Assembly (NCBI GenBank): GCA_028865235.1
Contig: CP114562.1
Location: forward strand, 62,001 to 126,000
DNA length: 64,000 nt
Source of the DNA: Candidatus Manganitrophus sp.
Lineage (GTDB): Bacteria; Nitrospirota; Nitrospiria; SBBL01; Manganitrophaceae
Direction: 5' to 3'
In this document: positions 37,829 to 48,757 of the stretch, in pieces
Position numbering within the stretch: the first letter of the stretch is position 1
How the letters are laid out: every line of letters starts with the position of its first letter
Notes under the pieces: generated by a model
Seen by the model: only the letters and a program-made list of their open reading frames with translations
What the model was told of the DNA's origin: nothing
Database searches by the model: none
Position numbers and translations under genes: made by a program

Positions 37829-40800
37829 TTGCGAGAGCAAATGGAAATTCCAATTACAGTTCGGAAGGGATCTAAATACCTCGGCATTCTGATTCTGGCA
37901 GCGACGCTGATTTTAATTCTCCTTGCGATCTTCTCTTTTGCCCTTTCCCCTGACATTTCCTTTCACCTTACTATCTTTACACTCAATTCTTTTCTGACTA
38001 GCCTGATAACACTCTTTTTTGGACTTTTCGTTTATTTTGAAAATCCAAAGCGGATCGAGAACCAAACATGGCTACTCTTTAGTGTTACGATTATGATTTG
38101 GAGCTTCGGTTTTGGCCAGATGGTCTCGAGTGAGACGCACGACGCCGCTCGTTTCTGGGCGAAAATAAATCATATCGGAACTATTTTTATTCCCGCAACA
38201 TCGCTTCATTTTGTTTTGGCATTTCTCGGACGATTGACCTCGCAGAATAAAAAGATTCTGGCTGCCGTCTACACACTGAGCGGGATATTCGAACTACTGA
38301 GCTTTTCGAATTTACTTTATGAGGTGAAACCGAGTTTCTTCTTTCGGTTCTATACGGGGGGAAATTATACCTCCTGTTCGTGTTGATGTTCGTATTTTTC
38401 GTTTCGATGTGCATTTATGAGCTCCTTCGAGGTTACAGAAGTACATCCGGAATCAAACGAAATCAGATTCTCTATATATTGCTCGCGTTTATTGTTAGCT
38501 ACGGCGGTTGGGTCATAAATTTTCTACCCGCATTGGATCTACAAATCTTCCCGTTCGGTCATTACCTCGTTCCCCTTTACATGGCGTTCGTCGGCTATGC
38601 CATAATTAAATATCGACTGATGGATATTTCGGTCGTGATTAACAAGGGGGCGGCTTATATCGCATTGGTCGGATTGATTTTTATTCCTGCCTACATGTCT
38701 TTCTTGCTGACACATTGGCCAACCGTCTACTCGATTCCCCCATTGATCTCTGCGACGATAATCCTTTCGTGTGGTTTATGGATCCTGCTGAACAACCCCT
38801 CCGCAGTCACAAATCGAACCCTCTGTTTGGTATGCGTCGCAACCAGTATCTGGTTATTTGGAGATTTTTTAGGACATTATCACGAGACTGCCAACGTGTG
38901 GGGTCGGATTGCCAATATTGGTGTTGTTTACCTTCCTGCTTTTTTTTATCATTTTGTTGTCAGCTTTCTAAAAGTCGATAATGCGCGGCGACTTGTCATC
39001 ACGAACTATCTGATCAGCACAACCTTCCTCTGTCTGATTCCAACCGCCTATTTTTTCAACGGAGAATATGCCTATTACTGGGGACGCTATATAAAGGCGG
39101 GAAGCCTCCACCCGTTCTTTTTAGCATACTTTTTCATCCTAAGCTGGGTTGCTCTCAAGAAGCTCTATAGTGGCTATAAAGCGATGCTGAAAAGAGATGC
39201 TCTAGAGGCAATCAGAATCAAATATGTCCTTTGGGCGTTCGTTATCGCCTATCCCGCCTCGACCGATTATTTCCAAAACTATGGATGGGAGTTCTATCCC
39301 ATCGGTTTTCTCTTTATTACCTTTTGGGCATTAATTGTCAGTTATGCCATCGTAAAGTATCAGCTGATGGAGATCCGCTTCACGGCTGCCAGGCTCTGGA
39401 CCTTCACACGGCTCCTTATCCTCATCCCATTGTACGTGGTGATTCTTTTGCTGGAGCGATATTTTTACGGATCGACCGATTATCTATTTGCGGTGGCGCT
39501 GCTCGCTATCTTTATCCTTGGAGCAGGCGTGATCTACAATGCCAAACGACAGGTGGAAGAAGCAATTGCGCAGACATTTTTCAAAAAGGACTACCAGTCC
39601 GGCGTGACGCTTAAAAGTTTTAGCAATGAGATGATGACGATTCTGGATCATAATGAACTAACCTACAAAATCGTCGAAAATCTCTCCGCCGCGATGGAAC
39701 TGAAGCGGATCTCTCTCTTCGTGCAAGATGAGAAAGGCGACTATGTGCTTGCCGCGGACTGTCCGGAGCGATTGGGCCGAGGTACTGAACACGAGAAAAA
39801 GATTATCCGCGCTGAAAATGATCGGGCATTTTTCTCCTGGCTTGAGCAGCAAGAGCGGGTGATAGAGTTGGAAGAAATTGAGTATGAGTCTCAGTATGAG
39901 GCAATCCGGCCAATAGCAAGAAGATACTTTTCGGATGTCCAAGCGAAAATCTGTCTTCCGCTTGCACATCAGCGAAAACTAATCGGAATCATTAATCTTG
40001 GCGAGAAAGCAGACCAGAAGCCATTCACACATCTTGATATCGAGTTTCTTTCCTCCTTTCGTGGTCAAGCAATCTCCGCTCTCTACAATGCACTGGTCCA
40101 CCACGGCGTTCAGCAGATGTCTCAGGAACTCGAACATATGGTTGAACTGCGTACTCGTGAGTTATCGGAACGGACACAAGAATTTTTGCTGGCAAAGAGC
40201 CGACTGATGGAAATGGAACTAATCGCGACGTCTTCCGGAACTCTCGTTCACGCGATCAAAAATCCACTTTTGATCATTCAAACGTATGTGAAGTTAGTCA
40301 ACAGCGCGATCGATACTATGAATTATCCGAGAGCCAAGGAGGGGCTTGATCAGATTCATCGGTCATCGAATACTATTTCCAGGATCCTTCAGGGTCTCCG
40401 ACGAGCGCACATCGATCCGGCGCAGAAGGTGGTATTGCGTCTGCCAGAAGTGCTGGAAGCATGTGAGCGCGACGTTCTGGGTGATCAGTGCCATTCACAG
40501 TATCAGATTATCAAGCGGTATGACGTTGATACTCCGATCGAAGGAGATCAACATCAATTACGGATGGCCTTTACAAATTTATTCATCAACGCCCTGGAGG
40601 CTATGCCCCAGGGCGGTCAGGTCATCTTCAGGACTTACGAATCTGAGGGCGGCGTCTGTGTCTCGATCAGCGACTCGGGTTCTGGAATTGAAGATAAAAT
40701 GGTGCCCAATTTGTTTCGGCCGTTTTTCACAACCAAAGAATCTGGAACGGGATTAGGGCTCTGGACAGCGAAAAGAATTATCGAAATTAATCATGCTGGT

Positions 40801-40899
40801 AATCTCAAGGTAGAATCCGAGGCGGGGAGGGGAACCAGCGCGACTGCTTGGCTTCCGATCACCCACCCGAAGCGAGATTCCGAATTCAAGGAAGCATAG
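37829..40899 (+). pseudogene. multi-TM sensor histidine kinase with GAF domain, one frameshift
   Basis: Two frames (37829-38386 and from about 38365 on) join as one protein of about 1023 residues if one base is restored in the G6 run at 38356-38361. The joined sequence reads FYTGGKLYLLFVLMFVFFV across the gap. The N-terminal half is two related hydrophobic blocks of the 7TM histidine-kinase N-terminal type. A GAF domain follows (ELKRISLFVQDEKGDYVLA), then a coiled coil. The kinase core comes last: H-box LVHAIKNPLL, N-box NLFINALEAM, DSGSGIE and GTGLGLWTAKRI. The stop lies just before the NtrC-like gene, so it is probably its cognate kinase. Confidence 0.75.
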
Positions 40900-40900
40900 T

Positions 40901-42322
40901 ATGAATACGGGCGACATCTTAGTCGTCGAAGATGATCCACGTTTTCTCAAACTTTACCGCGATGTTCTAGAAACCGCTGGTTACACTGCTACCTTGAAAA
41001 AGGATCCGGAGAGCGGTATCCAAGCACTGAAAACAAAATTTCCTGATCTGGTCCTGTTAGATCTTACCTTTAATGGAGCAGATCAAGGAGGCATGGATTT
41101 TATTGTTGAAGCGCTGCGCTACAAACCTGATATTTCTATTATTGTAATCAGCGCCCATGATGAAAGCAGCACCATTATGAAGGCAATGGATCTCGGCGCA
41201 GTCGATTATATCGTCAAAGATCAGTCTTTGTATGAGTTCCTGCCGATCAGGGTCGGACAGACCCTTAAGCGGACCCGACTTGAGAAACAAATTCGGAGTC
41301 AATGGGAATTACATCATGGTTTTGCCTTCGGATCAGAAAAAATCATTATCGGAAAATCTCCTCAGATGTTTCAGGTCTTCCAGTTGATCGAACAAGCCGC
41401 AGCGAGCCGTTCCACAACACTGATCATCGGTGAGAGCGGAACCGGGAAAGAGCTGGTCGCACAGGCAATCCACGCAAGAAAGGGTCAGCTTAGTGGCCCT
41501 TTTGTTTCCATAGATTGCGGCGCCATTCCAAAAACCGTCCTCGAGAGCGAGCTATTTGGCGTGCGCGCAAAGTACCCCGGGTTTCATAATGCCGATCGCC
41601 TCGTTGGAAAGTTTGAAGCAGCAGAAGACGGCACCATTCTACTTGATGAAATCGGAAATATGGAGGTTGACCTTCAGGCAAAGCTGCTTCGGGTACTAGA
41701 GGAGCGACAATTTAGTCCACTAGGCGCTCCGCAGCCGACCCATCTGCGGGCCCAAGTGGTTGCCTCAACAAATATTCGATTCGATGAAGCCATACAATCC
41801 GGCCGATTCCGAGAGGACGTATATTATCGATTAAATAATATCCAAATCGTTGTTCCCCCTCTTCGAGACCGAAAAGAGGATATCCCTCTATTGGTCCAAT
41901 ACTTTTTGGATCGATTCAAGCGACAAAGTGGAAACTCGACCGAGATATTACCCGAGGCCTTAGAGAAACTTGTTGCCCATGATTGGCCGGGAAATGTTCG
42001 GGAACTCTCCAGGGTGATGCAACGTGCCCTTACCGCCAATCAATCACGATATTTGATCCCCAAGAATTTTGATTTTAATAGTGCATCAGGAATTAAGAGT
42101 GAGGTAGTCGGAGAACAGCAAGCATACATCCCCACCAAGAATGCCGGCGTCAGTTATAAAATCCTAGTCAGGGAGTATCAAAAGTCGATTCTTGTGTCTG
42201 CTCTAAAAGAGAATGATTGGAATCAGACAAAAGCTGCGGAACAGCTGCAAATCAGCCGGACTTATCTTCTGATGCTCCTCAAAAATCTCAAGATCTCCGG
42301 GCCAAAACCGGAGACATTTTAA
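40901..42322 (+). CDS. NtrC-family response regulator lacking GAFTGA
   Basis: The ATG follows the kinase stop by one base. The 473-residue protein has a receiver domain with D11/D12 (VVEDDP) and phosphoacceptor D54 (LLDLTF), then an AAA+ domain with GESGTGKE (177-184) and LLDEIGN (247-253). The loop that should carry GAFTGA, which contacts sigma54, reads GVRAKYPGFHNADRLVGKFE (220-239) instead. A Fis-type HTH closes the protein (WNQTKAAEQLQISRTYLLML). Without GAFTGA it is not expected to activate sigma54 polymerase, so it may be a sigma54-independent regulator. The same substitution occurs in the paralogue at 43601. Confidence 0.85.
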   Translation: MNTGDILVVEDDPRFLKLYRDVLETAGYTATLKKDPESGIQALKTKFPDLVLLDLTFNGADQGGMDFIVEALRYKPDISIIVISAHDESSTIMKAMDLGAVDYIVKDQSLYEFLPIRVGQTLKRTRLEKQIRSQWELHHGFAFGSEKIIIGKSPQMFQVFQLIEQAAASRSTTLIIGESGTGKELVAQAIHARKGQLSGPFVSIDCGAIPKTVLESELFGVRAKYPGFHNADRLVGKFEAAEDGTILLDEIGNMEVDLQAKLLRVLEERQFSPLGAPQPTHLRAQVVASTNIRFDEAIQSGRFREDVYYRLNNIQIVVPPLRDRKEDIPLLVQYFLDRFKRQSGNSTEILPEALEKLVAHDWPGNVRELSRVMQRALTANQSRYLIPKNFDFNSASGIKSEVVGEQQAYIPTKNAGVSYKILVREYQKSILVSALKENDWNQTKAAEQLQISRTYLLMLLKNLKISGPKPETF

Positions 42323-42570
42323 GCAACCTAATATAATACCCTGATTGCAGTTGTAAGCTCACAACTCGGCTGATCACCGAAATCCATCCTACCATTAGGA
42401 AAAATGAACCCATCAGCGAAGTTCGTATCTCATTGATTTGTCTTATTTCTCTCTTTGCCAAATTCGTAACTCTGAATTTTTAAATTCGTTACCGGAGGCA
42501 CGCAAATTGCGAAAGGGAGATCAAAGGCTATGATTTCTCAGTTTCATATTCGAAAGAACAAGGTAAAAGA

Positions 42571-42961
42571 TTGAAATTTCTTTTGATCCATGTACACGAC
42601 GACATCCATATTTTGAATCGGCTAAAGGGCTGGTCAAAAATCTATTATTGGAGCTCAATGTTTATCAAGCAGAGGTGTTCACCGCCCAATCTCCAAGAGA
42701 TGCGAGCGATATCTTAAACGTCGCCAGATCGATCTGCTTTTCCTGGAGCACGCCAGCGATATTGATAGCATCATTGAAATGATCAAAAGAGGTACAAGGA
42801 AGCCGTTTACCGTGACCATGACAAAAACTCCAGGCATCGAACTACAACTCCCGATTGCAGAGAAAAAAGTGGAAAGGGAAGCCTTAATAAGGCCGATCGA
42901 ACGGAGTACGTTAAAGCGGATACTACGAAAGGCATTAGTGGAGCAGCAGCTTCTCCGCTGA
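42571..42961 (+). pseudogene. receiver-like protein, frameshifted
   Basis: Three consecutive frames give pieces of a receiver-like protein: LLIHVHDDIHIL at 42571, then VKNLLLELNVYQAEVFTAQS, then RRQIDLLFLEHASDIDSIIE and MTKTP. Two one-base deletions (near 42620 and near 42716) would join them into about 130 residues. The expected phosphoacceptor position reads LFLEHAS, so an Asp may be replaced by Glu. It lies between two regulator genes and may be a degenerate receiver. Confidence in the boundaries is low. Confidence 0.4.
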
Positions 42962-43029
42962 CGTAGGGCTGCCGGCGATTAATTCGGCCATCGAATTAGA
43001 ACCATATAGATTCAGAGAGGAAAAAGAAG

Positions 43030-43446
43030 ATGTATACGGCTTTAGTGATTGATGACAATCTAAATACCGTAACACTCTTTAGAGAGCTGATAGGATTCTT
43101 ACTCCGTGAAAGCGGCATTCACGAATCCAAAATCTTGACGGCGCAGTCTGGCGAAGAGGGATTCGACCTTGCCTACGGGAATTCCGTCGACATTCTATTT
43201 GCCGATTACAACTTACCTGGCATTAATGGATTTGGATTGATCCGATTATTGCGTACAGGAGTCCGGAATACCAAAATGGTTTTGATGTCCTCGGATCATG
43301 ATCTGCTCGGTCGTTTTTCACGCCGGATCGATCTGGAAATCGATGCAATATTGAAGAAGCCGGTTAATCGGAGCGAGCTCAAAAAACTCGTTCTGAGCTC
43401 TCTAGCTTGTGTAAAAGGTAGTAGATCGACCGAAGAGCAAGGGTAA
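43030..43446 (+). CDS. single-domain response regulator (CheY-like)
   Basis: The 138-residue protein is a lone receiver: acidic pair in LVIDDN, phosphoacceptor Asp in ILFADYNLPG, Ser/Thr in LMSSDH and Lys in ILKKPVNRSEL. The ATG has an upstream GAGAGGAAAAAGAAG site. With no output domain, it probably relays phosphate or signals through protein contacts. The candidate partner is the large histidine kinase upstream. Confidence 0.85.
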   Translation: MYTALVIDDNLNTVTLFRELIGFLLRESGIHESKILTAQSGEEGFDLAYGNSVDILFADYNLPGINGFGLIRLLRTGVRNTKMVLMSSDHDLLGRFSRRIDLEIDAILKKPVNRSELKKLVLSSLACVKGSRSTEEQG

Positions 43447-43600
43447 TGCCTCGCATCCAATGGCAAATCTGCCGGGACGGCTTTAAGATAACGTTCTTCA
43501 GATTCATCATAAACAACGTTCTACGCTGATAAACATGGAAAGAATCAGTCTCAAAGCAGGATTACGCCTCCCAAAATAACGTTTCGAGGAGCAATCCTTT

Positions 43601-45115
43601 ATGAATCCGCTGAAAACAAAAAACGAATCGATCCTGCTGATTGAAAAGAATCCAGATCTCCTCAGTCTTTGTCGGTCCATCGCAAAGAAGGTGGGGTATG
43701 AAACCATTACCGCTCAGGAATATGAGCAAGCCTCCGAAATCTGCGAAAAAGAGCAGCCGGTGCTCATCTTCCTAGAGATCGGTATCCATGGAGATCCCCA
43801 GAAAGGGCTTCTCTTTATTGAGAGAGCACTGCGACTCAAGCCAGATGTCTCTATTGCCATCGTTAGTTACACGACCGATCCCAAAATTATTGACAAAGCC
43901 CTCGGCCGAGGTGCCATCGATTACATCGATAAATCTAAGCGCGATCGGCTATCCAAGCAGATCGAGCAAATCGTGATGAAAGTCGATATAGAAGTTCAAA
44001 ATAACCGAAGGGTAGATAAGGATGGCGGCTTTAGAATCAATACCGACCAAATAATTGTTGGAACGTCCCCCCGCATGCGGCAGCTTTATAAGCTGATTCC
44101 AAGAGTGGCGGAAACCCGAGCTTCGGTACTCATTTGTGGTGAAAGCGGCACCGGGAAGGAACTGATCGCCCGAGCGATCCATGCTCAGAAGGGTATTCAG
44201 GCGCCTTTTATTCCAATTGATTGTGGCTGTATGACCAAGTCTGTCTTGGAATCGGAATTATTCGGTGTGCGCGCGAAGTACCCCGGATTTCATAATGCCG
44301 ATCGCCTCGTTGGGAAATTCGAAGCGGCAGGCAAGGGAACTCTTCTACTAGATGAAATCGGCAATATGCCGGCCGATATCCAGCCGGCCCTATTGCGGGT
44401 CCTCTGGGAGAGGGAATTCCGTCCATTAGGATTTGAAAAGCCAATGCCGCTTCAAGCGCAGGTGATCGCCTCAACAAACATCGAATTGGAGGAATTAATC
44501 AGAAGGGGGCGATTCCGTGAAGATCTTTATTTTCGGCTAAACACACTTAGATTTACTCTCCCACCGCTTCGCAATCGACGGGAAGACATCCCGTTGCTGA
44601 TCCAGCATTTCCTCGAGCAACACGAAAAACAATCGGGTGAGTACTTTGAAATTGTCCCCGAAGCGATTGAGATGCTCACTGCGCACAACTGGCCTGGAAA
44701 TATCAGAGAGCTTGCGCAGACCCTATGGGGTCCACTGACTACGTCCCAATCGCACTACTTAGTGCCGCGCCACTTTGCACTCCTAACCCGTAACAATCGA
44801 AGTTTTCCGGTGATGACATCAACGCAGAAGTCTTTCCGGGAGAGCGTTACGGAATTCCAAAAACAGCTCATCGTGAACACGCTGAATGCCTGTAATGGCA
44901 ACCGCAACCAAGCAGCGAAGGAACTCGGAATTGCACGCGGCAGTTTGTTCCATTTCATTAGAAAATTTGCGATTCAGGAGATGCCTGGATCGAGGAATGG
45001 CCATTCTATTGGGACCAACGGCTTGAACTATAAAGATTCAGCTGAGAGTGTGTCACCGTCGGTGACGATCTTGGCAGGCCCAGAAAATGGCAGCTTTAAG
45101 ATTCATTCTGTTTAG
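43601..45115 (+). CDS. NtrC-like regulator with degenerate receiver and no GAFTGA
   Basis: The 504-residue protein repeats the architecture of the 40901 regulator. In its receiver the acidic pair reads LIEKNP (15-17) and the phosphoacceptor site reads FLEIG with E59, so it cannot be phosphorylated in the normal way. It may be locked in an active-like state. The AAA+ domain has GESGTGKE and LLLDEIGN, and again GVRAKYPGFHNADRLVGKFE in place of GAFTGA. A Fis-type HTH is near residues 430-450 (NGNRNQAAKELGIARGS). The DNA around the substituted loop is almost identical to that of the first copy, so duplication or gene conversion is likely. Confidence 0.8.
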   Translation: MNPLKTKNESILLIEKNPDLLSLCRSIAKKVGYETITAQEYEQASEICEKEQPVLIFLEIGIHGDPQKGLLFIERALRLKPDVSIAIVSYTTDPKIIDKALGRGAIDYIDKSKRDRLSKQIEQIVMKVDIEVQNNRRVDKDGGFRINTDQIIVGTSPRMRQLYKLIPRVAETRASVLICGESGTGKELIARAIHAQKGIQAPFIPIDCGCMTKSVLESELFGVRAKYPGFHNADRLVGKFEAAGKGTLLLDEIGNMPADIQPALLRVLWEREFRPLGFEKPMPLQAQVIASTNIELEELIRRGRFREDLYFRLNTLRFTLPPLRNRREDIPLLIQHFLEQHEKQSGEYFEIVPEAIEMLTAHNWPGNIRELAQTLWGPLTTSQSHYLVPRHFALLTRNNRSFPVMTSTQKSFRESVTEFQKQLIVNTLNACNGNRNQAAKELGIARGSLFHFIRKFAIQEMPGSRNGHSIGTNGLNYKDSAESVSPSVTILAGPENGSFKIHSV

Positions 45116-45235
45116 AAAAATATGATGGCATCGTTAAGCGCATCAACATTGCCTCTCGAGATCCATTGATTAAATAGCATGACTCTAAAAAAAGAAATCC
45201 GATGGACAGTGATCTACTGTTTCAGAGGAACTGAG

Positions 45236-45769
45236 ATGAACTCGCATCGTCCCGTCAATGGTAAAGAGCTTGAGAAGCTGCTGGGAGAGGGGCTCCTGAA
45301 GCGTTCGGCGTCAAATGATCGTTTCGATCCGATTGACGAAAGTGGTGCTGTGAATAATCTCAGGGTGCGGTTTTTCATTGCCCTATACCACTGCATCGAG
45401 AAAGATCTGGAATTGATACGTATTTGCGGGGCTTTCTGTGAGCAATCTCTTCCACTGGAAGAAATTCATTTGAAGACCGGCTTTCCTGTCGAAAAAATAA
45501 AGCATTTGGCTGAAATCAGCCAGCACCTCTTCCTCTCCGGTGAAGCGCTAGAAGCCGATTACGTGGTCGTGTGGTATCGCTATCTTCGCCATCTACTTAC
45601 GCCAAATGGATATACAGCTAAAGACCGCAAACGCGACTTGACACTTCTTTCGAGTACTTTACGATCAAGGAAGAAACTGAAACGAAGAATTCGAGAGCTG
45701 GAAGAGAAGCTCCATCACCTGACATCTGTGCTGGCATCCATGGCCCAAAAACAGAATGAATTACCCTAA
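45236..45769 (+). CDS. hypothetical protein with C-terminal coiled coil
   Basis: Start chosen at the ATG at 45236 (MNSHRPVNG), with GAGGAACTGAG ahead of it. The protein has 177 residues. The N-terminal half is soluble and mixed. From about residue 145 it is a basic, heptad-like helix (SRKKLKRRIRELEEKLHHL). It overlaps the next gene by 14 bp, so the two are co-translated. I do not recognise a family. Position beside the regulators suggests, but does not show, a link to that signalling cluster. Confidence 0.5.
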   Translation: MNSHRPVNGKELEKLLGEGLLKRSASNDRFDPIDESGAVNNLRVRFFIALYHCIEKDLELIRICGAFCEQSLPLEEIHLKTGFPVEKIKHLAEISQHLFLSGEALEADYVVVWYRYLRHLLTPNGYTAKDRKRDLTLLSSTLRSRKKLKRRIRELEEKLHHLTSVLASMAQKQNELP

Positions 45770-46334
45770 TCCTTTATCTGGAAAAGACCGTTATTCTTTC
45801 TTGTGCCTGGCAAAGGCGGCCGGATTTACGGCGAAGCAGGCGGCCCCCTTATGCGGTTCTAGCCTATTGCGGGTATCCAAAATATGGAAGCAGATTAAGG
45901 TGACAACATACCCTAAAACCGCATCACGCAATGTTCAACTATCAGTCGAGAACAAACATTTAGTTGTCACATTGCTTCTTATTGGATGCGATATCTTTGA
46001 AGTCGCGCGTACAATCGGACGCAGCCCGATCGATATTCTGTCTTTCGTTGAAAGAAATCGAGAAGAGTGGAGGTGGATTCCGTGCCGCATTTGTGACCAG
46101 CTGTGTATCACGTCGGACCTTCAGGTAAGGCATTGCCAAAAACCGAGCTGTGTGAAAATGGCGCGAGAGATCCGGACACGAGAGATAGAATTCGACAGCC
46201 CAAGCCGACCCAAGATCGGGCGTTCACCGCTCAATTCTCCTCTCAAATTCACACATCAGTTTACCAGTTGCGATAGCGGGAAACAGCGGAAGTCCCGTAC
46301 TAATGCCGAAAAGCACCTCCACGCTAACGCATAA
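45756..46334 (+). CDS. hypothetical HTH-like protein with Cys-rich motif
   Basis: The 192-residue protein starts inside the end of the previous gene. The N-terminal part resembles an HTH (LAKAAGFTAKQAAPLCGSSL) and a second helix pair follows near residue 75. The centre holds CRICDQLC and a later HCQKPSC, which could bind zinc. The last 40 residues are basic and low in order. No family is recognised. Confidence 0.45.
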   Translation: MNYPNPLSGKDRYSFLCLAKAAGFTAKQAAPLCGSSLLRVSKIWKQIKVTTYPKTASRNVQLSVENKHLVVTLLLIGCDIFEVARTIGRSPIDILSFVERNREEWRWIPCRICDQLCITSDLQVRHCQKPSCVKMAREIRTREIEFDSPSRPKIGRSPLNSPLKFTHQFTSCDSGKQRKSRTNAEKHLHANA

Positions 46335-47411
46335 CTCCATTTTCTTTCTCTCGTTACCCCTTCTTATCGACGCTTATATCCTCATATCCGGTCCCGACAG
46401 TTCCGATCAAAGATCCAATCACGTGTGATGAGTCATTTCGATAATCGCTCTGTCGCTGTGATTCTCATTTTTTACCCCCACCTGCCTTACCATTCTAAAA
46501 ATCTCTTTTTTCTATAAAAAACGAAAATAATTTTCAAATTCGTCGGGCCTATCCTCCGCAGACTCCTCCTGTCACCTCTCCGTACCCTCCTCCCAATCCA
46601 CCTCCTGACGTCCTCCCCCGATGTAGCACAACGTATTACAATCACGAATGTTTTGCGCGGGACGAGCTACTTACGTTATGATTGTCTGTTCTGTCCTAAG
46701 ATGTCTCAGTAACGATATCTCGATACATCTAAGGTATATCGCGCGCTTTATATCGTAGGCCGATGATTTTTTTCTTGACAGCGATAGCCGAGCATGGTAT
46801 TTCTGATTTTGTAATCAATGTAGTAGGCCCCTCATCGAGGGAGTGTCGGGCATAACAGCCCAAAATATCACCACGATTTCCTTTCTGCCTTTTTAACGAT
46901 CTCTGGATCCGGCGGAAGGGCTTTTTTATGTCCTCGCTCCGCTAAATTTCAATGCACGTCAAATTCCCCGAGATTTTCATCTCTTAGCGTTTTTGCCCCG
47001 TATGGTCCTTCCTCAACATCAGCGATCGAATTTACCCTATGGCGGTTCGATGAGTCTTTTCGCTTTATCCCTCAAATAACGTCCTGAAGGTCTCCCTTGC
47101 ACCGGCCGTATCGATTTTCACGGGTCAGACGATCTCCTTCGTCGTCGACTGGGATCCTCTCCGTCAGGTCCGTTCGCCGGTGTCTTCCCTCGGAAACATT
47201 CGCGTCGCGTCTCGCACGATCTCTGTTAGGATCGCTCGCGTCAGTGTTGAACGCGTGTCGCATCAGAATCTCTTCGATCGATCGCTTTCTTATGTTCACG
47301 ATATCCATCATCGTTGCATTGTTTTCGGATTAGGATGAATCCTGGCTTTACTTGAACGAATTATTTCGACCGTCACAATGACGTTTGACGCGTGCAGATT
47401 GGAGGCTGATT
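46335..47411. other. long intergenic region
   Basis: No gene can be supported. Overlapping frames on both strands near 47072-47333 lack ribosome sites and look like shadows of each other. A short hairpin CCCTC-ATC-GAGGG lies at 46830-46842. The stretch is richer in C and T on the plus strand than its neighbours and may hold transcripts that cannot be recognised by eye. Confidence 0.3.
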
Positions 47412-47654
47412 ATGAAACACGTTGTCCATCGATACTGGTGTGTCCGGTGCCACCAAGCAAGCAGATTTATCTCGAAGGGTCAGCGTCTGAGGCGGTCGAC
47501 GTCCGACGCGCCGCCCGCGGTGATGGATCTCTTTGAGGTTTGCCGGCGATGCAATCCACCATTGCCTCGGTCCAGGCCGATCGGCTCTCCCTCTTATCAA
47601 CGGGTCAGATTGGGCAGAAGATTTGGATCTCTCGTTTACGTTTGTATGAATTAA
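47412..47654 (+). CDS. small CxxC zinc-binding protein
   Basis: The ATG at 47412 (MKHVVHRYWCVRC) has GGAGG 7 nt upstream. The 80-residue protein has CVRC near residue 10 and CRRC near residue 44, likely a zinc site, in a very basic background. A Rho-independent terminator follows. No family is recognised. Confidence 0.6.
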   Translation: MKHVVHRYWCVRCHQASRFISKGQRLRRSTSDAPPAVMDLFEVCRRCNPPLPRSRPIGSPSYQRVRLGRRFGSLVYVCMN

Positions 47655-47677
47655 CCTGAGCCGAAGTTTGCATTGGA

Positions 47678-47718
47678 AGGCCGGATAAATCGGGTCACTC
47701 GGTTTATTCGGCCTTTTT
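47678..47718 (+). terminator. Rho-independent terminator
   Basis: AGGCCGGATAAATCGGG pairs with CTCGGTTTATTCGGCCT and is followed by TTTTT. It ends the transcript of the zinc-binding gene directly upstream. Confidence 0.8.
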
Positions 47719-48264
47719 ATTCCAGCTTGGAGCGGTGTGCAGATTGCTTTGGTTAATTTACCCGCTTTTCACCGGCCGGCATTTGAGAATGTGATCTTTA
47801 CCCGGAACAGATCGGCACGATTTCGGTTACGAGGGTGTTTCAGGGTCCGTCGGCATCGCAGGAAAGTCATTCTTTGATCTTCTTCATCGAATAGATGGCT
47901 GAGCACGTTTTGACACCCTTTCAGCGGCCGGTTTGAGATTTTTGCTTTCTACCCTGTCGGCGCCGAAAGGAGAACTGGCCGCCTCTCCTGTATGGATCGC
48001 CTGAAACTAAATAGGAATGTGAATAAAACCCGAGCGCCGATTGCCACCGATCCATCTTAACGTGTGAACCGCATTAAAGCGGATCAATCGCCATGACACG
48101 GTAGGGGAGTCATCTCTTACGACAGTTTCATTGCGCCTTTCTGTTCCCGGGAGACAGAGCATTCGTGGAAATCTCTCTTCGTTCGTTCACCGTAAAACCC
48201 GACGGATTCTCATGGTCGCTTCGGAAGTGACGTGAGGATTCTACAACCAACAAAGGAGGATCGT
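47719..48264. other. intergenic before small-gene cluster
   Basis: No gene with a ribosome binding site is seen in this 546-bp stretch. It precedes the 43-residue gene at 48265 and may hold its promoter, but no clear consensus is visible. Confidence 0.3.
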
Positions 48265-48396
48265 ATGCAGCAGGGTAACGTCCGTGTCGTTTTGGTTTGT
48301 CCTCAAACCGGAGAGGATCTCGTTCGTTTCGGAAGGCGCAGCGGTGTCAAGGAGGTGCTGAGAGCAAAGCGCCTCCGGCAGATGATTTTCAGGTAA
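48265..48396 (+). CDS. 43-residue basic small protein
   Basis: A short frame begins MQQGNVRVVLVCPQTGEDL at an ATG with a strong AAAGGAGG site 5 nt upstream. It encodes 43 residues, basic in its C-terminal half. The ribosome site and its place in a row of similar small genes are the case for it being real. No family is recognised. Confidence 0.5.
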   Translation: MQQGNVRVVLVCPQTGEDLVRFGRRSGVKEVLRAKRLRQMIFR

Positions 48397-48511
48397 CAAG
48401 AAAGAAGGCAGAGAACCAATCCCACGAGCGATCCACCACGCTCGAGCTTATCCCGTCGAAAGTATCTTCGATTTATCCAAACCGACAACCATCAAAAAAA
48501 GGAGTCGAATC

Positions 48512-48694
48512 ATGGCACCCATTTGCGTGGACGAAGCAAAAGAGGCGGAATTGTTTCAGGAAGCAAAGAAGGCCCGCGTTTATACAGGCCGGCCGGCACT
48601 TCGCTTGGTTCGGAGAGAGGCTGAGGGTCCCTTTCCGGAGGCGAAGGACTATATGAGGGAGATCCGTCTGGCAAGGCTCTATTTGACCCGATAA
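48512..48694 (+). CDS. 60-residue hypothetical protein
   Basis: The ATG at 48512 follows AAAGGAG with a 7-nt gap. The protein is charged and helical (DEAKEAELFQEAKKARVYTG) with a basic C-terminus (EIRLARLYLTR). It shares direction and spacing with neighbouring small genes. No family is recognised. Confidence 0.55.
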   Translation: MAPICVDEAKEAELFQEAKKARVYTGRPALRLVRREAEGPFPEAKDYMREIRLARLYLTR

Positions 48695-48757
48695 AAGAGG
48701 ATTACGCCACAGACAGGAGAGTGCTTTCAGTAAACCGTCAAATCATAGGAGGAGTCG

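Noticed and set aside
47072..47333. Overlapping 79- and 78-codon frames on opposite strands
   Set aside because: They overlap each other almost fully and neither has a ribosome site or motif.
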